From Gordonia prachuapensis (GTDB lineage Bacteria > Actinomycetota > Actinomycetes > Mycobacteriales > Mycobacteriaceae), in the NCBI RefSeq assembly GCF_036350515.1, contig NZ_JAZDUE010000009.1:165820-229819 (forward strand): a stretch of 64,000 bases of DNA, read 5' to 3'. The position numbers and the translations under genes were made by a program. The notes under the pieces are model-generated. The model did no database searches and was not told where the DNA came from. It was given only the letters and a program-made list of their open reading frames with translations. The number at the start of each line of letters is the position of its first letter. Position 1 is the first letter of the stretch. Positions 24,848 to 33,939 of this stretch are shown here, one piece after another.

Positions 24848-25432
24848 TCAGAATGCGTCGGGGGCGTCGAGGGTCGTGTCGTCGCCCCCGGTGTAGCTGA
24901 CACTGTCGGCCTGTCCGTCGCCGTCGGTGTCGGTCACCACGGTGTCCGGAGATCCGTCGTTGTCGGCGTCCATCACGGTGGTCTCGTACCCGCCGTCGCG
25001 GTCGGTGTCGACGAACTGCACGTCGAGGTTGCCGTCGCCGTCGACGTCGATCGCCGACGACACGACCTGTCCGTCCTCGATGTGATTGATCTGCATGACG
25101 TCGCCGGTCTCCGACAGCTGCGCCACCACGTCGGCGGAACCGTCGTCGTCGGAGTCGGATTCGACGATGGTGGTGCCGTCCGGGCCGCCGTAGACGAGGG
25201 TGTCGAAGGTGCCGTTGTCGTCGGTGTCGGCTTCGACCAGCACGACGTTGCCGTTGTCGTCGAGGTAGGTGTTGATCGGGGTGCCCTCGGCGGTGGTGCC
25301 GTGCACCACGTCGGCGTTACCGTCGCGGTCGATGTCGACGGCGCTGTGCGTGGTGCCCTGTGCGGCGTTCTCGGGTGCCGCGCTCTCGGTGGTGGGGGTG
25401 CTGGTGCCGGGGGTGCTGGTGCTGTCGGACAT
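24848..25432 (-). CDS. Second Asp/Gly repeat protein with 13-residue DxDxDG motifs
   Basis: A 194-residue paralogue of the protein at 21833. The Ser/Thr/Pro-rich start is followed by motifs at residues 33, 69, 93, 129, 142, 155 and 168 (for example DTDGDGQAD, DADNDGSPD). The spacing 24, 36, then 13s is identical to the other copy, so both share one architecture. No export signal. ATG 25432 has AAGG 8 bases upstream. It lies between the Hsp70-like gene and the FHA-ABC gene, only 22 bases before the latter, all on the minus strand. Calcium binding is inferred from the motif. Confidence 0.8.
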   Translation of the reverse strand: MSDSTSTPGTSTPTTESAAPENAAQGTTHSAVDIDRDGNADVVHGTTAEGTPINTYLDDNGNVVLVEADTDDNGTFDTLVYGGPDGTTIVESDSDDDGSADVVAQLSETGDVMQINHIEDGQVVSSAIDVDGDGNLDVQFVDTDRDGGYETTVMDADNDGSPDTVVTDTDGDGQADSVSYTGGDDTTLDAPDAF

Positions 25433-25553
25433 CGCTGCTGCCTTTCGTCGTCCCCCGCTCGGCGAGGGCGTCTGCTGTTGTCGGGGATCAGACGCAGGCA
25501 GCAGCCGCAGATGTTCCCGCCGGGATGGATCGCCAGGTCAGGACATCCTGCAG

Positions 25554-27455
25554 TCAGGACATGAGTCCCGAGCGGGTCAGGAAGGTCCGACCGTCTTCCA
25601 CCGAGGCGACACCGAAGACCTTCAGGTTCAGGCCCGACGACGTGTTGGCGTAGTCGATCTTGTAGTCCGAGGTGGCCGGTCGCGGCGCGATGTCGGCGGC
25701 CGACACCCGGTTGGCATCCTCCACCAGCTCGCCGTCGCCGTTGGAGTAGATGCCGTTGCGGATGTCGACGATCATGCTGTCGGCTTCGTTGTCGTCGACG
25801 TGGAACATGATGAAGTAGCTGAGCGCATCGGGACTCCCGAGTTCGGCCAGCGAACCGTCGTCGGCGATGTCGCACATCATCTCGACCGCGTCGTTCTGGT
25901 TGAACCCCGTCTTGCGGCAGTTGTCCACGGATGCCTGCAGCGGGCCCGGAAGAGCCGCCATCAGATCGGCGTCGTCGGTGAGGATGCGGCCTCCGTCCTT
26001 GCCGGTCTCCCCTGCCGCGGTCGCCTCGGCCCCGGTCGCCCCGGCCCCGGTCGCCCCGGCACCGGTCCCGCCCGCGGCGCTCGACTCCGCGGCGATGTCG
26101 GGATTCGGGTCCTCATCGCCGGAAGTCATCAGCGCGACGGCCCCGGCACCGATGCCGATCACCGCGACGACCCCGACGGCGACTGCGGCGATCCGGCCCC
26201 ACCGTCGTCCGCCCTTCTGCTGCCCGGACGAGGGAGAAGTCTGTTGGGGGCGAGACGGCGCAGGCCCGGCCGGGCGGGGACCCGAGGGTGGGCCCGATGC
26301 CGGGGGCGGCGGCATGAGGTCGGCGGCGCCCGGAACCGCAGTCGGCCGTTCGTTCGTCCGCGGCGTCGCCTCGGCAATTGCGGTCACCAGTGCGCCTTGT
26401 GCGACAACGGTTTTCGGGTCGTCGAGAGTGGCGACCGGGCCGAGTTCGTGGAGGCGTTGCTGGATCAGCGGGATTCGTGAGGAGCCGCCGGTGAGGTAGA
26501 GCGCGGTCAGTTGCGTGGGGTGGGTGATGCCCGCGTCGTACAGGGCGGCGCGGGTCAGTTGGATGGCCTGCCCGACCGCGGGGCCGATGAGTTCGTCGAA
26601 TTCGTCGCGGGTGATCTGCAGGGTGGTCCGGCCGGTCGGGGTGGGCACCGTGATGGTGGCCGACGGCGCCTCGGACAGTAGTTCTTTCGCGTGCCGGATC
26701 GAATCCTGCAGACTCTGGACGACGTCGACGGGAGCCTCTCGGCTCAGCCAGTTCGCGAGATCCGGGTCGCGGTCGGCGACCCGGTCGGACACCCAGCGGC
26801 CGATCACCGCGTCGAGGTTCTTGCCGCCGAGGCCGTTGTCGCCGCGGGCCGCGATCACCTCGAACGAGTTGTGGGCCGTCACCGTGAGCACCGCGATGTC
26901 CAGTGTTCCACCACCGAAGTCGAAGACGGCGATCCGCGCGCCCGGCTGCATCGCGTGTGACCGTGAGTAGTGGGCGGCCGCGGCGCGCGGTTCGGAGATG
27001 GTGGTGATCCGTGACGGGTGGATTCCGGCGGCGGCCGCGGCGTCGATGAGGACGCGGATCTGCTGATGGGCCCACGCCTCCGGATGGGTGAGCACCACCT
27101 GGGCCGGGGGCGCACCCGCGTGGGCTGCCTTGCCGCGGGCCACGATCGCCCCGATCACGGCCGACACCAACGCATAGGTCGGCATCGTCTGCCCATTGAC
27201 AGTGCAGGTCGGATCGGCCCCGATCAGCCGCTTGGGGGAGGCGACGAACCCCGCCGGATTCTGTTGTGCGGCATTGATGGCCGCGTCACCCACGGTGATC
27301 CGACCGGGCCCGGCGACATACACCGCCGACGGCATGAGGTTGCTGGTGTGCGACAACGACAAGGTCTCGATCCCGCCGCTGGTGGCGCCGGAATGCGCTG
27401 CGGCAGAGTTGGACGTGCCGAAATCGATGGCCAGTGTCCAGGCGGCGAATGTCAT
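25554..27455 (-). CDS. Membrane-anchored Hsp70-like protein with extracytoplasmic C-terminus
   Basis: A 633-residue protein. Residues 1 to about 365 are an Hsp70/actin-fold ATPase: phosphate-1 motif LAIDFGTSNSAAA, connect region AVFDFGGGTLDIAVLTV, adenosine motif ALYLTGGSSRIPLIQQRL. The peptide-binding domain of DnaK is absent. Instead a Pro-rich linker leads to one membrane span (RIAAVAVGVVAVIGIGAGAV, about 420-446), an Ala/Gly/Thr repeat and a roughly 140-residue outer domain with two cysteines (DNCRKTGF, VEMMCDIADDG). ATG 27455 has GAGG upstream. Genes for two dynamin-like GTPases precede it on the same strand. Role unknown; a signalling or membrane-scaffold function is plausible. Confidence 0.85.
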   Translation of the reverse strand: MTFAAWTLAIDFGTSNSAAAHSGATSGGIETLSLSHTSNLMPSAVYVAGPGRITVGDAAINAAQQNPAGFVASPKRLIGADPTCTVNGQTMPTYALVSAVIGAIVARGKAAHAGAPPAQVVLTHPEAWAHQQIRVLIDAAAAAGIHPSRITTISEPRAAAAHYSRSHAMQPGARIAVFDFGGGTLDIAVLTVTAHNSFEVIAARGDNGLGGKNLDAVIGRWVSDRVADRDPDLANWLSREAPVDVVQSLQDSIRHAKELLSEAPSATITVPTPTGRTTLQITRDEFDELIGPAVGQAIQLTRAALYDAGITHPTQLTALYLTGGSSRIPLIQQRLHELGPVATLDDPKTVVAQGALVTAIAEATPRTNERPTAVPGAADLMPPPPASGPPSGPRPAGPAPSRPQQTSPSSGQQKGGRRWGRIAAVAVGVVAVIGIGAGAVALMTSGDEDPNPDIAAESSAAGGTGAGATGAGATGAEATAAGETGKDGGRILTDDADLMAALPGPLQASVDNCRKTGFNQNDAVEMMCDIADDGSLAELGSPDALSYFIMFHVDDNEADSMIVDIRNGIYSNGDGELVEDANRVSAADIAPRPATSDYKIDYANTSSGLNLKVFGVASVEDGRTFLTRSGLMS

Positions 27456-27497
27456 GGGTGTCGGGTCCTCGTTCAGGGGTTCAGTGAGGTCTGGGGG

Positions 27498-28919
27498 TCA
27501 GTGAGGTGCAGCGGTCAAGGCGGTGTAGGTCCGGATCAGCGTGACGATGGCGGCGTCCTCGGCAGCGGAACCGGTGGCCAGCGACCGTTGCTGGGCCGCG
27601 GCGAGCCGGCGCGACGCCTCGGCCGACACAGCCTGTGCGGGTGCGTCGTCGGGCAGTCCGAGATGCCCCGCTTGCGAGGTGGCGGTGAGCACGGTGCGCA
27701 GTTCGTCGGTGACCGCGGCCCGCGGGTCGGTGCGCAGCATCCGCTGGTAGTCCTCGAGCACGGTCACCATGTGCAGCGCCGGCGCCGACCGCAGCTGCGC
27801 CGCCAAGGACCGGATGCGGTCGCGGGCCGGGTGGGTGAACGCCAGTTGGTCGAGCCGGGCCAGGATCCGGTGTGCGCGGTGCAGAATCGCGAAACGCGTG
27901 GTGGATGCGTCCAGCGCGCGCATCAGCCCGCCGATACCGGACCGATCGGTGAGCCAGGCGTTGAGTGCGGCCGCGCCTCCGGCGGCTATTTCGCGTCCGT
28001 TGAGCACACCGTATTCGCCGAGCAGCGCGAGCAGTTGGATGCGGGTCGCCAGCGGCAGGACCTCGTCGGCGGCGTCGGTGTCGAAGGTGCGGATCACCTC
28101 GAGCGTGGGCATGCCCCGCAGCCGGGCGAGGGCCGCCGCGTGCTGCTCGGTCAGCATGCCGGTGTGGCTGGTCTGCGCCATCAGGCCCGAGATCGGGACC
28201 ACCGCACTGACCGTCTCCGTCAGCTGCTGCGCCATGCGGACCGCGTGTTCCGTTGCGTGTCCGAGCGGGTCGCGCCGTCCGAGCGCGCCTTCGCCGAACG
28301 AGTCCGCGCGGGATAGCACCCCAAGCATGTTCAGCGGCGTGAACGGCAGCTGTGAGAGGAATTCGATCTCGTCGGTGCGGGGTGCGGCGTCGAACAGGAA
28401 CACCGCCGCGTCGGCGTCGATCGAGGCGGTGCGGGTCTGCTCGAATCCGTCGATCATGGCGCGGCGGGTGGCGGCGTCGTTTGCGACGGTGAGCGTCGAC
28501 AGGCCCGGTGTGTCGATGAGCGTCAGCCGCCGCAACGCCGCCGACGGCAGCCACCGGTCCACATATGCGATGTCCGGGGTGGCCAGCGGCAGCGGAAGGC
28601 GCTGCTGGTGATGACCGACCGCCATCGGATGCCGCCGGCCGTCCATCCCGACGACCTCGGCGCGCGACGGCGAACCGTCCTGGTAGACGGTGACGGTGTT
28701 GGTGGCCTCCAGCGCCGCCGTCTCGGCCACCGGCGCCCCGATCAGCGCGTTGACCAGTGTGGACTTACCGGCCTTGAGTCGCCCGACGATCACCACCCGC
28801 GGCGGCGACCACAGGATGGTGCCGATCGAGTTCGCATGCGCCGCAAGGTCGCCGCCGAGCGCGGCGAGCTGATGAAGGCCGCGGTCAAGCGTCGCGTGGA
28901 CGGGATCGGGGTGCGTCAC
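27498..28919 (-). CDS. Dynamin-like GTPase, IniC-like
   Basis: A 473-residue GTPase of the bacterial dynamin-like group. P-loop GRLKAGKSTLVNAL (about residue 43), switch/G3 LTLIDTPGLSTL (about 132) and a long helical remainder are visible. It resembles the smaller of the paired dynamin-like proteins of the mycobacterial iniBAC operon; this is a similarity judgement, not a search result. The start is GTG 28919, overlapping the stop of the larger GTPase gene (GTGA), so the pair is stoichiometrically coupled. No membrane span. Expected role: membrane remodelling or repair with its partner. Confidence 0.83.
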   Translation of the reverse strand: MTHPDPVHATLDRGLHQLAALGGDLAAHANSIGTILWSPPRVVIVGRLKAGKSTLVNALIGAPVAETAALEATNTVTVYQDGSPSRAEVVGMDGRRHPMAVGHHQQRLPLPLATPDIAYVDRWLPSAALRRLTLIDTPGLSTLTVANDAATRRAMIDGFEQTRTASIDADAAVFLFDAAPRTDEIEFLSQLPFTPLNMLGVLSRADSFGEGALGRRDPLGHATEHAVRMAQQLTETVSAVVPISGLMAQTSHTGMLTEQHAAALARLRGMPTLEVIRTFDTDAADEVLPLATRIQLLALLGEYGVLNGREIAAGGAAALNAWLTDRSGIGGLMRALDASTTRFAILHRAHRILARLDQLAFTHPARDRIRSLAAQLRSAPALHMVTVLEDYQRMLRTDPRAAVTDELRTVLTATSQAGHLGLPDDAPAQAVSAEASRRLAAAQQRSLATGSAAEDAAIVTLIRTYTALTAAPH

Positions 28920-30745
28920 GACCGGCCACCCGCCATCAGTTGTTCGGCCGCCGCGATCCGCTTGTCGACGATCTGCAGGTTCGTCGTGAGCCGTTGCGTC
29001 GACTTCTCGCGTGCCGCGGCGTCGGCCGACGCGGCCTTCTGCACCTCGTTGATCGTCTTCTGCAGCTGTTCGATGTTGGTCCGCAGGTAGTCGCGGTAGC
29101 GGATGATTATCTCCGGACGCGATTGCGCCACCGCACTTTCCAGCAGCCGACCGGTGGCGCCCTTCGTGGTCGCGATGGTCTCGCGCAGCCACGTCAGCAG
29201 ATTGGTCTTGCCGGCGCGGATCGCCCGGAAGCTCAGATTCACACCCACCCACACGGTGCCCACCACCAGGCCGACACCCATCAGCGCAGAGAGCCCGAGC
29301 AGTCCGCCCAACGACGACCCGCCGACGACGCCCATGGTCAGCAGCGTCGGGTCCAGCAGGCCGTGTCGTTTGCTGCCCACCTGATGGGTCTCGATCCGCT
29401 TGCCCTGCATGGACGCGACGATGCGGGTGCTGAGTTCCTCCCACACCGTCGGATCGTCGGCGAACCGGGGGGCGATGATCTCGTCGTGCAGGCGCTGCAG
29501 GAACGTCGACACCGTCTCCGCCATCGCCAGTTGCAGGTCGGTCTGCATGTCGGCGGTGAACTTCTGCGCGCTGCGTCGCAGGACCGCCATGCCGTGGGTG
29601 TTCACGTAGTTCGTCCACTTGTCGCGGATGTCGTCGAGCCGGCGCTCGAGGTCGTCGACCGCCGACTGCCGCAGCAGCGTCAGGTCGCGGGCGAGGTACT
29701 GCTCCCATTGCCGCGACTGTTCCTGCAGATCCGACAGGCGTTCCATGTCCGCGGTGAGGTCCGGCAGCGCGGCCGCGCCCTCCTGGACGGCGTCGAGTTC
29801 CCGGCTGACCTTCGCCCGCACCACCCGCAGTCCCTCCAGGCAGGTCCGGACCGCATCGAGATGCGGCAGTTCGGCGGCGGCGTCGAGGCGACGAACGATC
29901 TCCGCACGCAGCGCGGTGATCCCGCTGTCGTTCTCCAAGCGCGCCCGGATCGCCGGGTCGGGCGCGTCGGCGGCGACCACCGCAAGCAGACTGGAGACGC
30001 CCAGCACGGTGACCGGACGGTCGAGCTGCGCGACGAGGATCTGCTCGTTCTCGGCGACGATCTCCCGCCACCGCCGCAGGTTCTTGTCCGTCTTGGTCAC
30101 CACCACGATCACCGAGTCGACGGTCGCGGTCGACTCGCGCACGAACTCCATCTCCGGCGCGGTGAGCGGCGACGACGCGTCGCACACGAGAACCAGCACA
30201 CAGGCCTGTTCGGCGGACTGCGCGGCGAGGCGGGCGAGCCCCGAGTCGAGGCCGCCGACGCCGGGGGTGTCGACCAGCGTGACGTTGTCGATCCGGGCGT
30301 CGCGGACGGCCACGGCCGCGGCGGTGGGCAGTTCCTCGACACGCGGATCGCAGACCTTGGCACCCGTCGTGGTGACCCACTGCGGCACCTCTGTGGCGTC
30401 GATACGGCGGGCGCCGGTGGGGAAGAACAGTTCGGCGACGGTCGCGGATTCGAGCGCGGGATCCGGGGTCACGCTCAGTGCGACCGACGATGTCACGTCG
30501 ACGCCCACCGGACACAGATCCCTCTGTCCGACAATCGCATTCACCAGGGAGCTCTTGCCGCGCTGCACCTCGCCGACGACCACGACGGTGCGTTCCTGGA
30601 CGCCGCGGTTCAGCTTGGCGACGGCGACGTCGGCCAGGGCGTCCATCTGGTAGGCGCGGAGCACCTTCACCGCGCCGTCGACGACCGGGGCGGCGTCCGA
30701 CGACGCGGACCGGGGGGCCGCTGCCTGCGGTGCGGACTCACCCAT
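28916..30745 (-). CDS. Dynamin-like GTPase with membrane hairpin, IniA-like
   Basis: A 609-residue dynamin-like GTPase. P-loop GEVQRGKSSLVNAI (about residue 58), G3 LVDTPGVGGLD (about 155) and G4 VVVTKTDKNL are clear. A long helical stalk follows, then a hydrophobic hairpin (LLTMGVVGGSSLGGLLGLSA and LMGVGLVVGTVWVGVNL, about 475-515) resembling the membrane paddle of bacterial dynamins, then a coiled C-terminus. ATG 30745 has GGGGG 10 bases upstream; ATG 30754 is the alternative. It begins the minus-strand run that continues with the second GTPase and the Hsp70-like gene, divergent from a lipoprotein gene. Confidence 0.85.
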   Translation of the reverse strand: MGESAPQAAAPRSASSDAAPVVDGAVKVLRAYQMDALADVAVAKLNRGVQERTVVVVGEVQRGKSSLVNAIVGQRDLCPVGVDVTSSVALSVTPDPALESATVAELFFPTGARRIDATEVPQWVTTTGAKVCDPRVEELPTAAAVAVRDARIDNVTLVDTPGVGGLDSGLARLAAQSAEQACVLVLVCDASSPLTAPEMEFVRESTATVDSVIVVVTKTDKNLRRWREIVAENEQILVAQLDRPVTVLGVSSLLAVVAADAPDPAIRARLENDSGITALRAEIVRRLDAAAELPHLDAVRTCLEGLRVVRAKVSRELDAVQEGAAALPDLTADMERLSDLQEQSRQWEQYLARDLTLLRQSAVDDLERRLDDIRDKWTNYVNTHGMAVLRRSAQKFTADMQTDLQLAMAETVSTFLQRLHDEIIAPRFADDPTVWEELSTRIVASMQGKRIETHQVGSKRHGLLDPTLLTMGVVGGSSLGGLLGLSALMGVGLVVGTVWVGVNLSFRAIRAGKTNLLTWLRETIATTKGATGRLLESAVAQSRPEIIIRYRDYLRTNIEQLQKTINEVQKAASADAAAREKSTQRLTTNLQIVDKRIAAAEQLMAGGRS

Positions 30746-30994
30746 CGATGACATTCCCCCGGTCGTCGTACATCACGGAAACAGCAGAGCACGGTTCTCC
30801 GGTGTCCGCCGGGCCCGTAGTCTACCGAGATGAATTGTGCGCTGGTCATTCCTTCGGTGCACTAATCTGCAACCCGGACACCGGATGCCCTCCCGGGGAA
30901 CATCACGCCGCGGCCGATGCGTCGAATGAGCATGACAACCGTGAGCGGCCGATCCGACACCAGGGGCCGCCGTGTGGCGAGAGGGAGCCGGCAG

Positions 30995-32257
30995 ATGAAG
31001 CGTGTACCGACGGCAGCGCGGTGGCTGGGGGTGGTCGCGGCGGTTGTGGCACTCGCCGGCTGCACCGTGGAGGGAACACCGAGCACCACTGACGCGCTCG
31101 ACTCGACGGCGGCCGAGCCGTCCATCGACGTCGCCGCCCTGGACACCGGCGCCTACCCGACCGAGCCGCGGGCGGAGTTCGGCACGGCGACCGAGGAGAA
31201 CATCCTGGAGATCGAGGGACAGCGGATGGCGCAGTTTGTCGTCGTGCCGTTCGAGATCGACGCCGACCTCACCAAGAGCGGCATCCCGACCATGGTGATC
31301 TCCACGCGAGGCAACCTTCGCCTGGTGTTCTCACCCGAGGTGGCCGACGTACCCGCCAACCGGTCGATGCTCGGCGGTTACGTGTCCACGGCCTCCACAC
31401 CCGACGAGAACCTGCGGGCCGGCAACAAGCGCAGTCTCAACAACATGGTGCTGCGCTACCAGACGGCCGACGATGCCGAGGCCGCCGCACGGCAGATGGC
31501 CGCGGCGGCCGCCGAGGGCGGCAGCACCCGACCGTCGACGCTGCCGGGATTGCCGGGCACCCTCGTCGTCCGCACGAACAGCGGCGGCGACCGGCAGATC
31601 CTGGCGTTCACGCCGCGCGACACCTACGTGCTCTATCAGTGGTACGAGACGACCCCGGAGCAGCAGGACCTGTTGGAACCCACGATCCGCAAGGCGATCG
31701 GCTTGCAGGGACCGCTGATCGACCGGTTCCCGGCCACCCCCACCCGCGCGGAGGCCGCCGCGCAGGGCATCACGGGTTCGAGCGCACCGCAGATCGACCA
31801 GGACCACGTCCTCATCTACGCGCTGCCCTACACCGACGAGGAGTTGGCGGACGCGGCGACCGGTGTGCCGGGCGGGAGCGTTCGTGCGGTCTACGGTCCG
31901 CGCGGGATGGCCCACACCAGCAGCGATCCGGTGACCGACTACAACGTGCTCACCGAGACCGGTTCCACCGCGAACGCCGTCGAACGTTCCACCGTGTATC
32001 GGGCGGAGACGTCCGACGGCGGACGGCAGATCGTCGAGGCGTTTCTCTCGTCGAATCGCAATCAGGGGTGGGAGGACATCGACAGCCCGCCGGGGTTGCC
32101 GATCGCCACCTGCCAGTCGAAGGAGCGGTTCTTCTATTGCCTGGTGCAGGACGGCCGATACGTCGCCTCGGTGTCGTCGCCGAGCCCGCAGGACGCCTAC
32201 CAGCAGATATCCGCGCAGTACGTCATCCTGACGAAGGCCGACCAGCAGGCGGAATGA
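30995..32257 (+). CDS. Large putative lipoprotein (DUF7373-like)
   Basis: A 420-residue exported lipoprotein. The signal peptide (ARWLGVVAAVVALAGC) ends in a perfect lipobox LAGC at about residue 24. The mature part is an alpha/beta domain with no catalytic motif I recognise; two cysteines near the C-terminus (ATCQSKERFFYCLVQDG) could form a disulfide. It resembles the DUF7373 lipoproteins of Mycobacteriales. ATG 30995 has AGGGAG 7 bases upstream. It is divergent from the dynamin-like operon with a 249-base gap, so shared regulation is possible. Its stop abuts the convergent MFS gene. Confidence 0.8.
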   Translation: MKRVPTAARWLGVVAAVVALAGCTVEGTPSTTDALDSTAAEPSIDVAALDTGAYPTEPRAEFGTATEENILEIEGQRMAQFVVVPFEIDADLTKSGIPTMVISTRGNLRLVFSPEVADVPANRSMLGGYVSTASTPDENLRAGNKRSLNNMVLRYQTADDAEAAARQMAAAAAEGGSTRPSTLPGLPGTLVVRTNSGGDRQILAFTPRDTYVLYQWYETTPEQQDLLEPTIRKAIGLQGPLIDRFPATPTRAEAAAQGITGSSAPQIDQDHVLIYALPYTDEELADAATGVPGGSVRAVYGPRGMAHTSSDPVTDYNVLTETGSTANAVERSTVYRAETSDGGRQIVEAFLSSNRNQGWEDIDSPPGLPIATCQSKERFFYCLVQDGRYVASVSSPSPQDAYQQISAQYVILTKADQQAE

Positions 32258-33688
32258 TCAACGGGCGGCGTCGACCTGCATCGACCGGTCCTTGGTCTCC
32301 ACGATGACCAGGGTGCACACCACGCTGACCGCGGAGAGCCCCGCCAGCATCACGCCGACCCAGATCGCACCCGGACCCGCGATCAGCGGCGCGGCGATCA
32401 GCGGCGGAATCGCTCCGCCGAAGATGCCCGCGAGGTTGTAGCCCATCCCGGCGCCGGTGTAGCGGTAGCGGGCCTCGAACAGTTCGGGCAGCAATGCTCC
32501 GGCCGGGCCGTAGGCGATCCCGAAGATCAGGAGCGTGCCCAGGAGGCCGATGAGGAAGGCCAGACCGCCGCCCGTTTCCAGGATCGGGAACAGCACCAGG
32601 GACCACGGCACGGCGAGCGCGCACGACGTCATGATCACGCGACGTCGGCCGATCCGGTCCGACCACATGGCCGACGCGGCGGTGGACAGTCCGAAGACCA
32701 CCGCAGCCGCCATACCCGAGGTCAGCACGAAGGTGCGCGAGAGTTCGAGGGTCTTGGTGCCGTAGTTCGTCAGGAACGCCGTGCCCATGTAGAAGAGGGA
32801 GAACAAGCTGGCCAGCGCGCCGCCGGCGATCAGGATCTCCTTCCACTGGTGACGGACGGCGTCACCGAACGGCAGGACCGCCTGGGCATCCGTTCCGTGG
32901 GCCCCCTTTCCGTGGGCCTCCGTGCGCTGGATCTCCTGGGCACGCTGGGTCTCCCGGAACACCGGGGTCTCGGCGACCGCGAGGCGCACCCACAGACCCA
33001 CCGCGACGAGCGCGAACGACAGGATGAACGGAATCCGCCAGCCGTAGTCGAGAAACGCCGAGCTCGCCTCGCCCAGTGTCAGATTGGCGATCAGGAAGGT
33101 GAGGCTGGACAAGAAGAATGCGAATGCCGGCCCCAGCTGCGGGAACATCGCGTACATCCCGCGTTTGCCCTCGGGGGCGTACTCCGCGGTCAGCAGGGTC
33201 GCGCCCGCCCATTCACCACCGACCGCGAAGCCCTGCAGGAAACGCAGGGCGACGAGCAAGATCGGCGCGAGGATGCCGATGCCCGATTCGGCGAAGCCGA
33301 ACACACCGGTCTCGTAGCCCGGCAGCAGACCGATCGCCACGGTCGCCAGACCCATGATGAGCAGCGTCCAGACGAGGGTGCGTTTGCGGCCGATGCGGTC
33401 GCCGAAGTGCCCGAACAGCACGGCGCCGACGGGGCGCGCGAAGAAGGCGACGGCGAAGGTCGCGAACGAGGCGATCGTGGCGGTCACGTCGTCGGCGGCC
33501 GGGAAGAAGATGGTCGGGAACACCAGCGCGGCGGCCGTGCCGTAGATGAAGAAATCGTAGAACTCGATGGTGGTGCCGATCGAGCTCGCGGCGGCGACGC
33601 GCCGCAGGCTCGTCCGTGGCGGCTCGGTGGTGGTCGATTCCGGTTCTCTCGGGACCGGTGAGGTCGGTGCTGTCGGGGTCGTCGTCAT
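32258..33688 (-). CDS. MFS transporter, metabolite:H+ symporter (MHS) family
   Basis: A 476-residue transporter with 12 predicted spans. The N-terminus has the MHS-type AAASSIGTTIEFYDFFIYGTA, and the family motif GHFGDRIGRKRTL lies between spans 2 and 3, with RFLQGFAVGGEWAGA near residue 145. MHS proteins take up organic acids or small zwitterions such as shikimate, citrate or proline/betaine with protons; the substrate here is unknown. ATG 33688 has AAGGA 7 bases upstream. The gene is convergent with the lipoprotein gene with no gap. Confidence 0.92.
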   Translation of the reverse strand: MTTTPTAPTSPVPREPESTTTEPPRTSLRRVAAASSIGTTIEFYDFFIYGTAAALVFPTIFFPAADDVTATIASFATFAVAFFARPVGAVLFGHFGDRIGRKRTLVWTLLIMGLATVAIGLLPGYETGVFGFAESGIGILAPILLVALRFLQGFAVGGEWAGATLLTAEYAPEGKRGMYAMFPQLGPAFAFFLSSLTFLIANLTLGEASSAFLDYGWRIPFILSFALVAVGLWVRLAVAETPVFRETQRAQEIQRTEAHGKGAHGTDAQAVLPFGDAVRHQWKEILIAGGALASLFSLFYMGTAFLTNYGTKTLELSRTFVLTSGMAAAVVFGLSTAASAMWSDRIGRRRVIMTSCALAVPWSLVLFPILETGGGLAFLIGLLGTLLIFGIAYGPAGALLPELFEARYRYTGAGMGYNLAGIFGGAIPPLIAAPLIAGPGAIWVGVMLAGLSAVSVVCTLVIVETKDRSMQVDAAR

Positions 33689-33814
33689 GAATTGTCCTTG
33701 CTCTCAACAGGAACGAGGCGAGTCTGCCTCGGCGCACCCGGACCGGAGGTAGGTCACATCAACGATGAGTTGAGGGGTAGATCACACTCTGTCGAGACCG
33801 GGACGTTCGCGACA

Positions 33815-33832
33815 CCCCCCAAAGGGGGGTTT
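33815..33832. promoter_or_regulatory. C6-AAA-G6 hairpin in divergent intergenic region
   Basis: CCCCCCAAAGGGGGGTTT lies between the MHS transporter and amidase start codons. It could be a small terminator on the plus strand or an operator. The rest of this 250-base gap shows no clear promoter. Confidence 0.4.
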
Positions 33833-33939
33833 GCACCGACGCCACATTCGTCACACTAGATAACAACTACATCACGGGTTGCTGAGAAGCGGCGTGCGCC
33901 GTCGTCGCCTCGAGGAGTCGGCCAGCACGATGGCGAACC

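Noticed and set aside
28920..30515. Extension of the smaller dynamin-like frame upstream to about 1005 codons
   Set aside because: The extra part overlaps the larger GTPase gene in another frame and is Arg-rich noise; GTG 28919 with GTGA coupling is the natural start.
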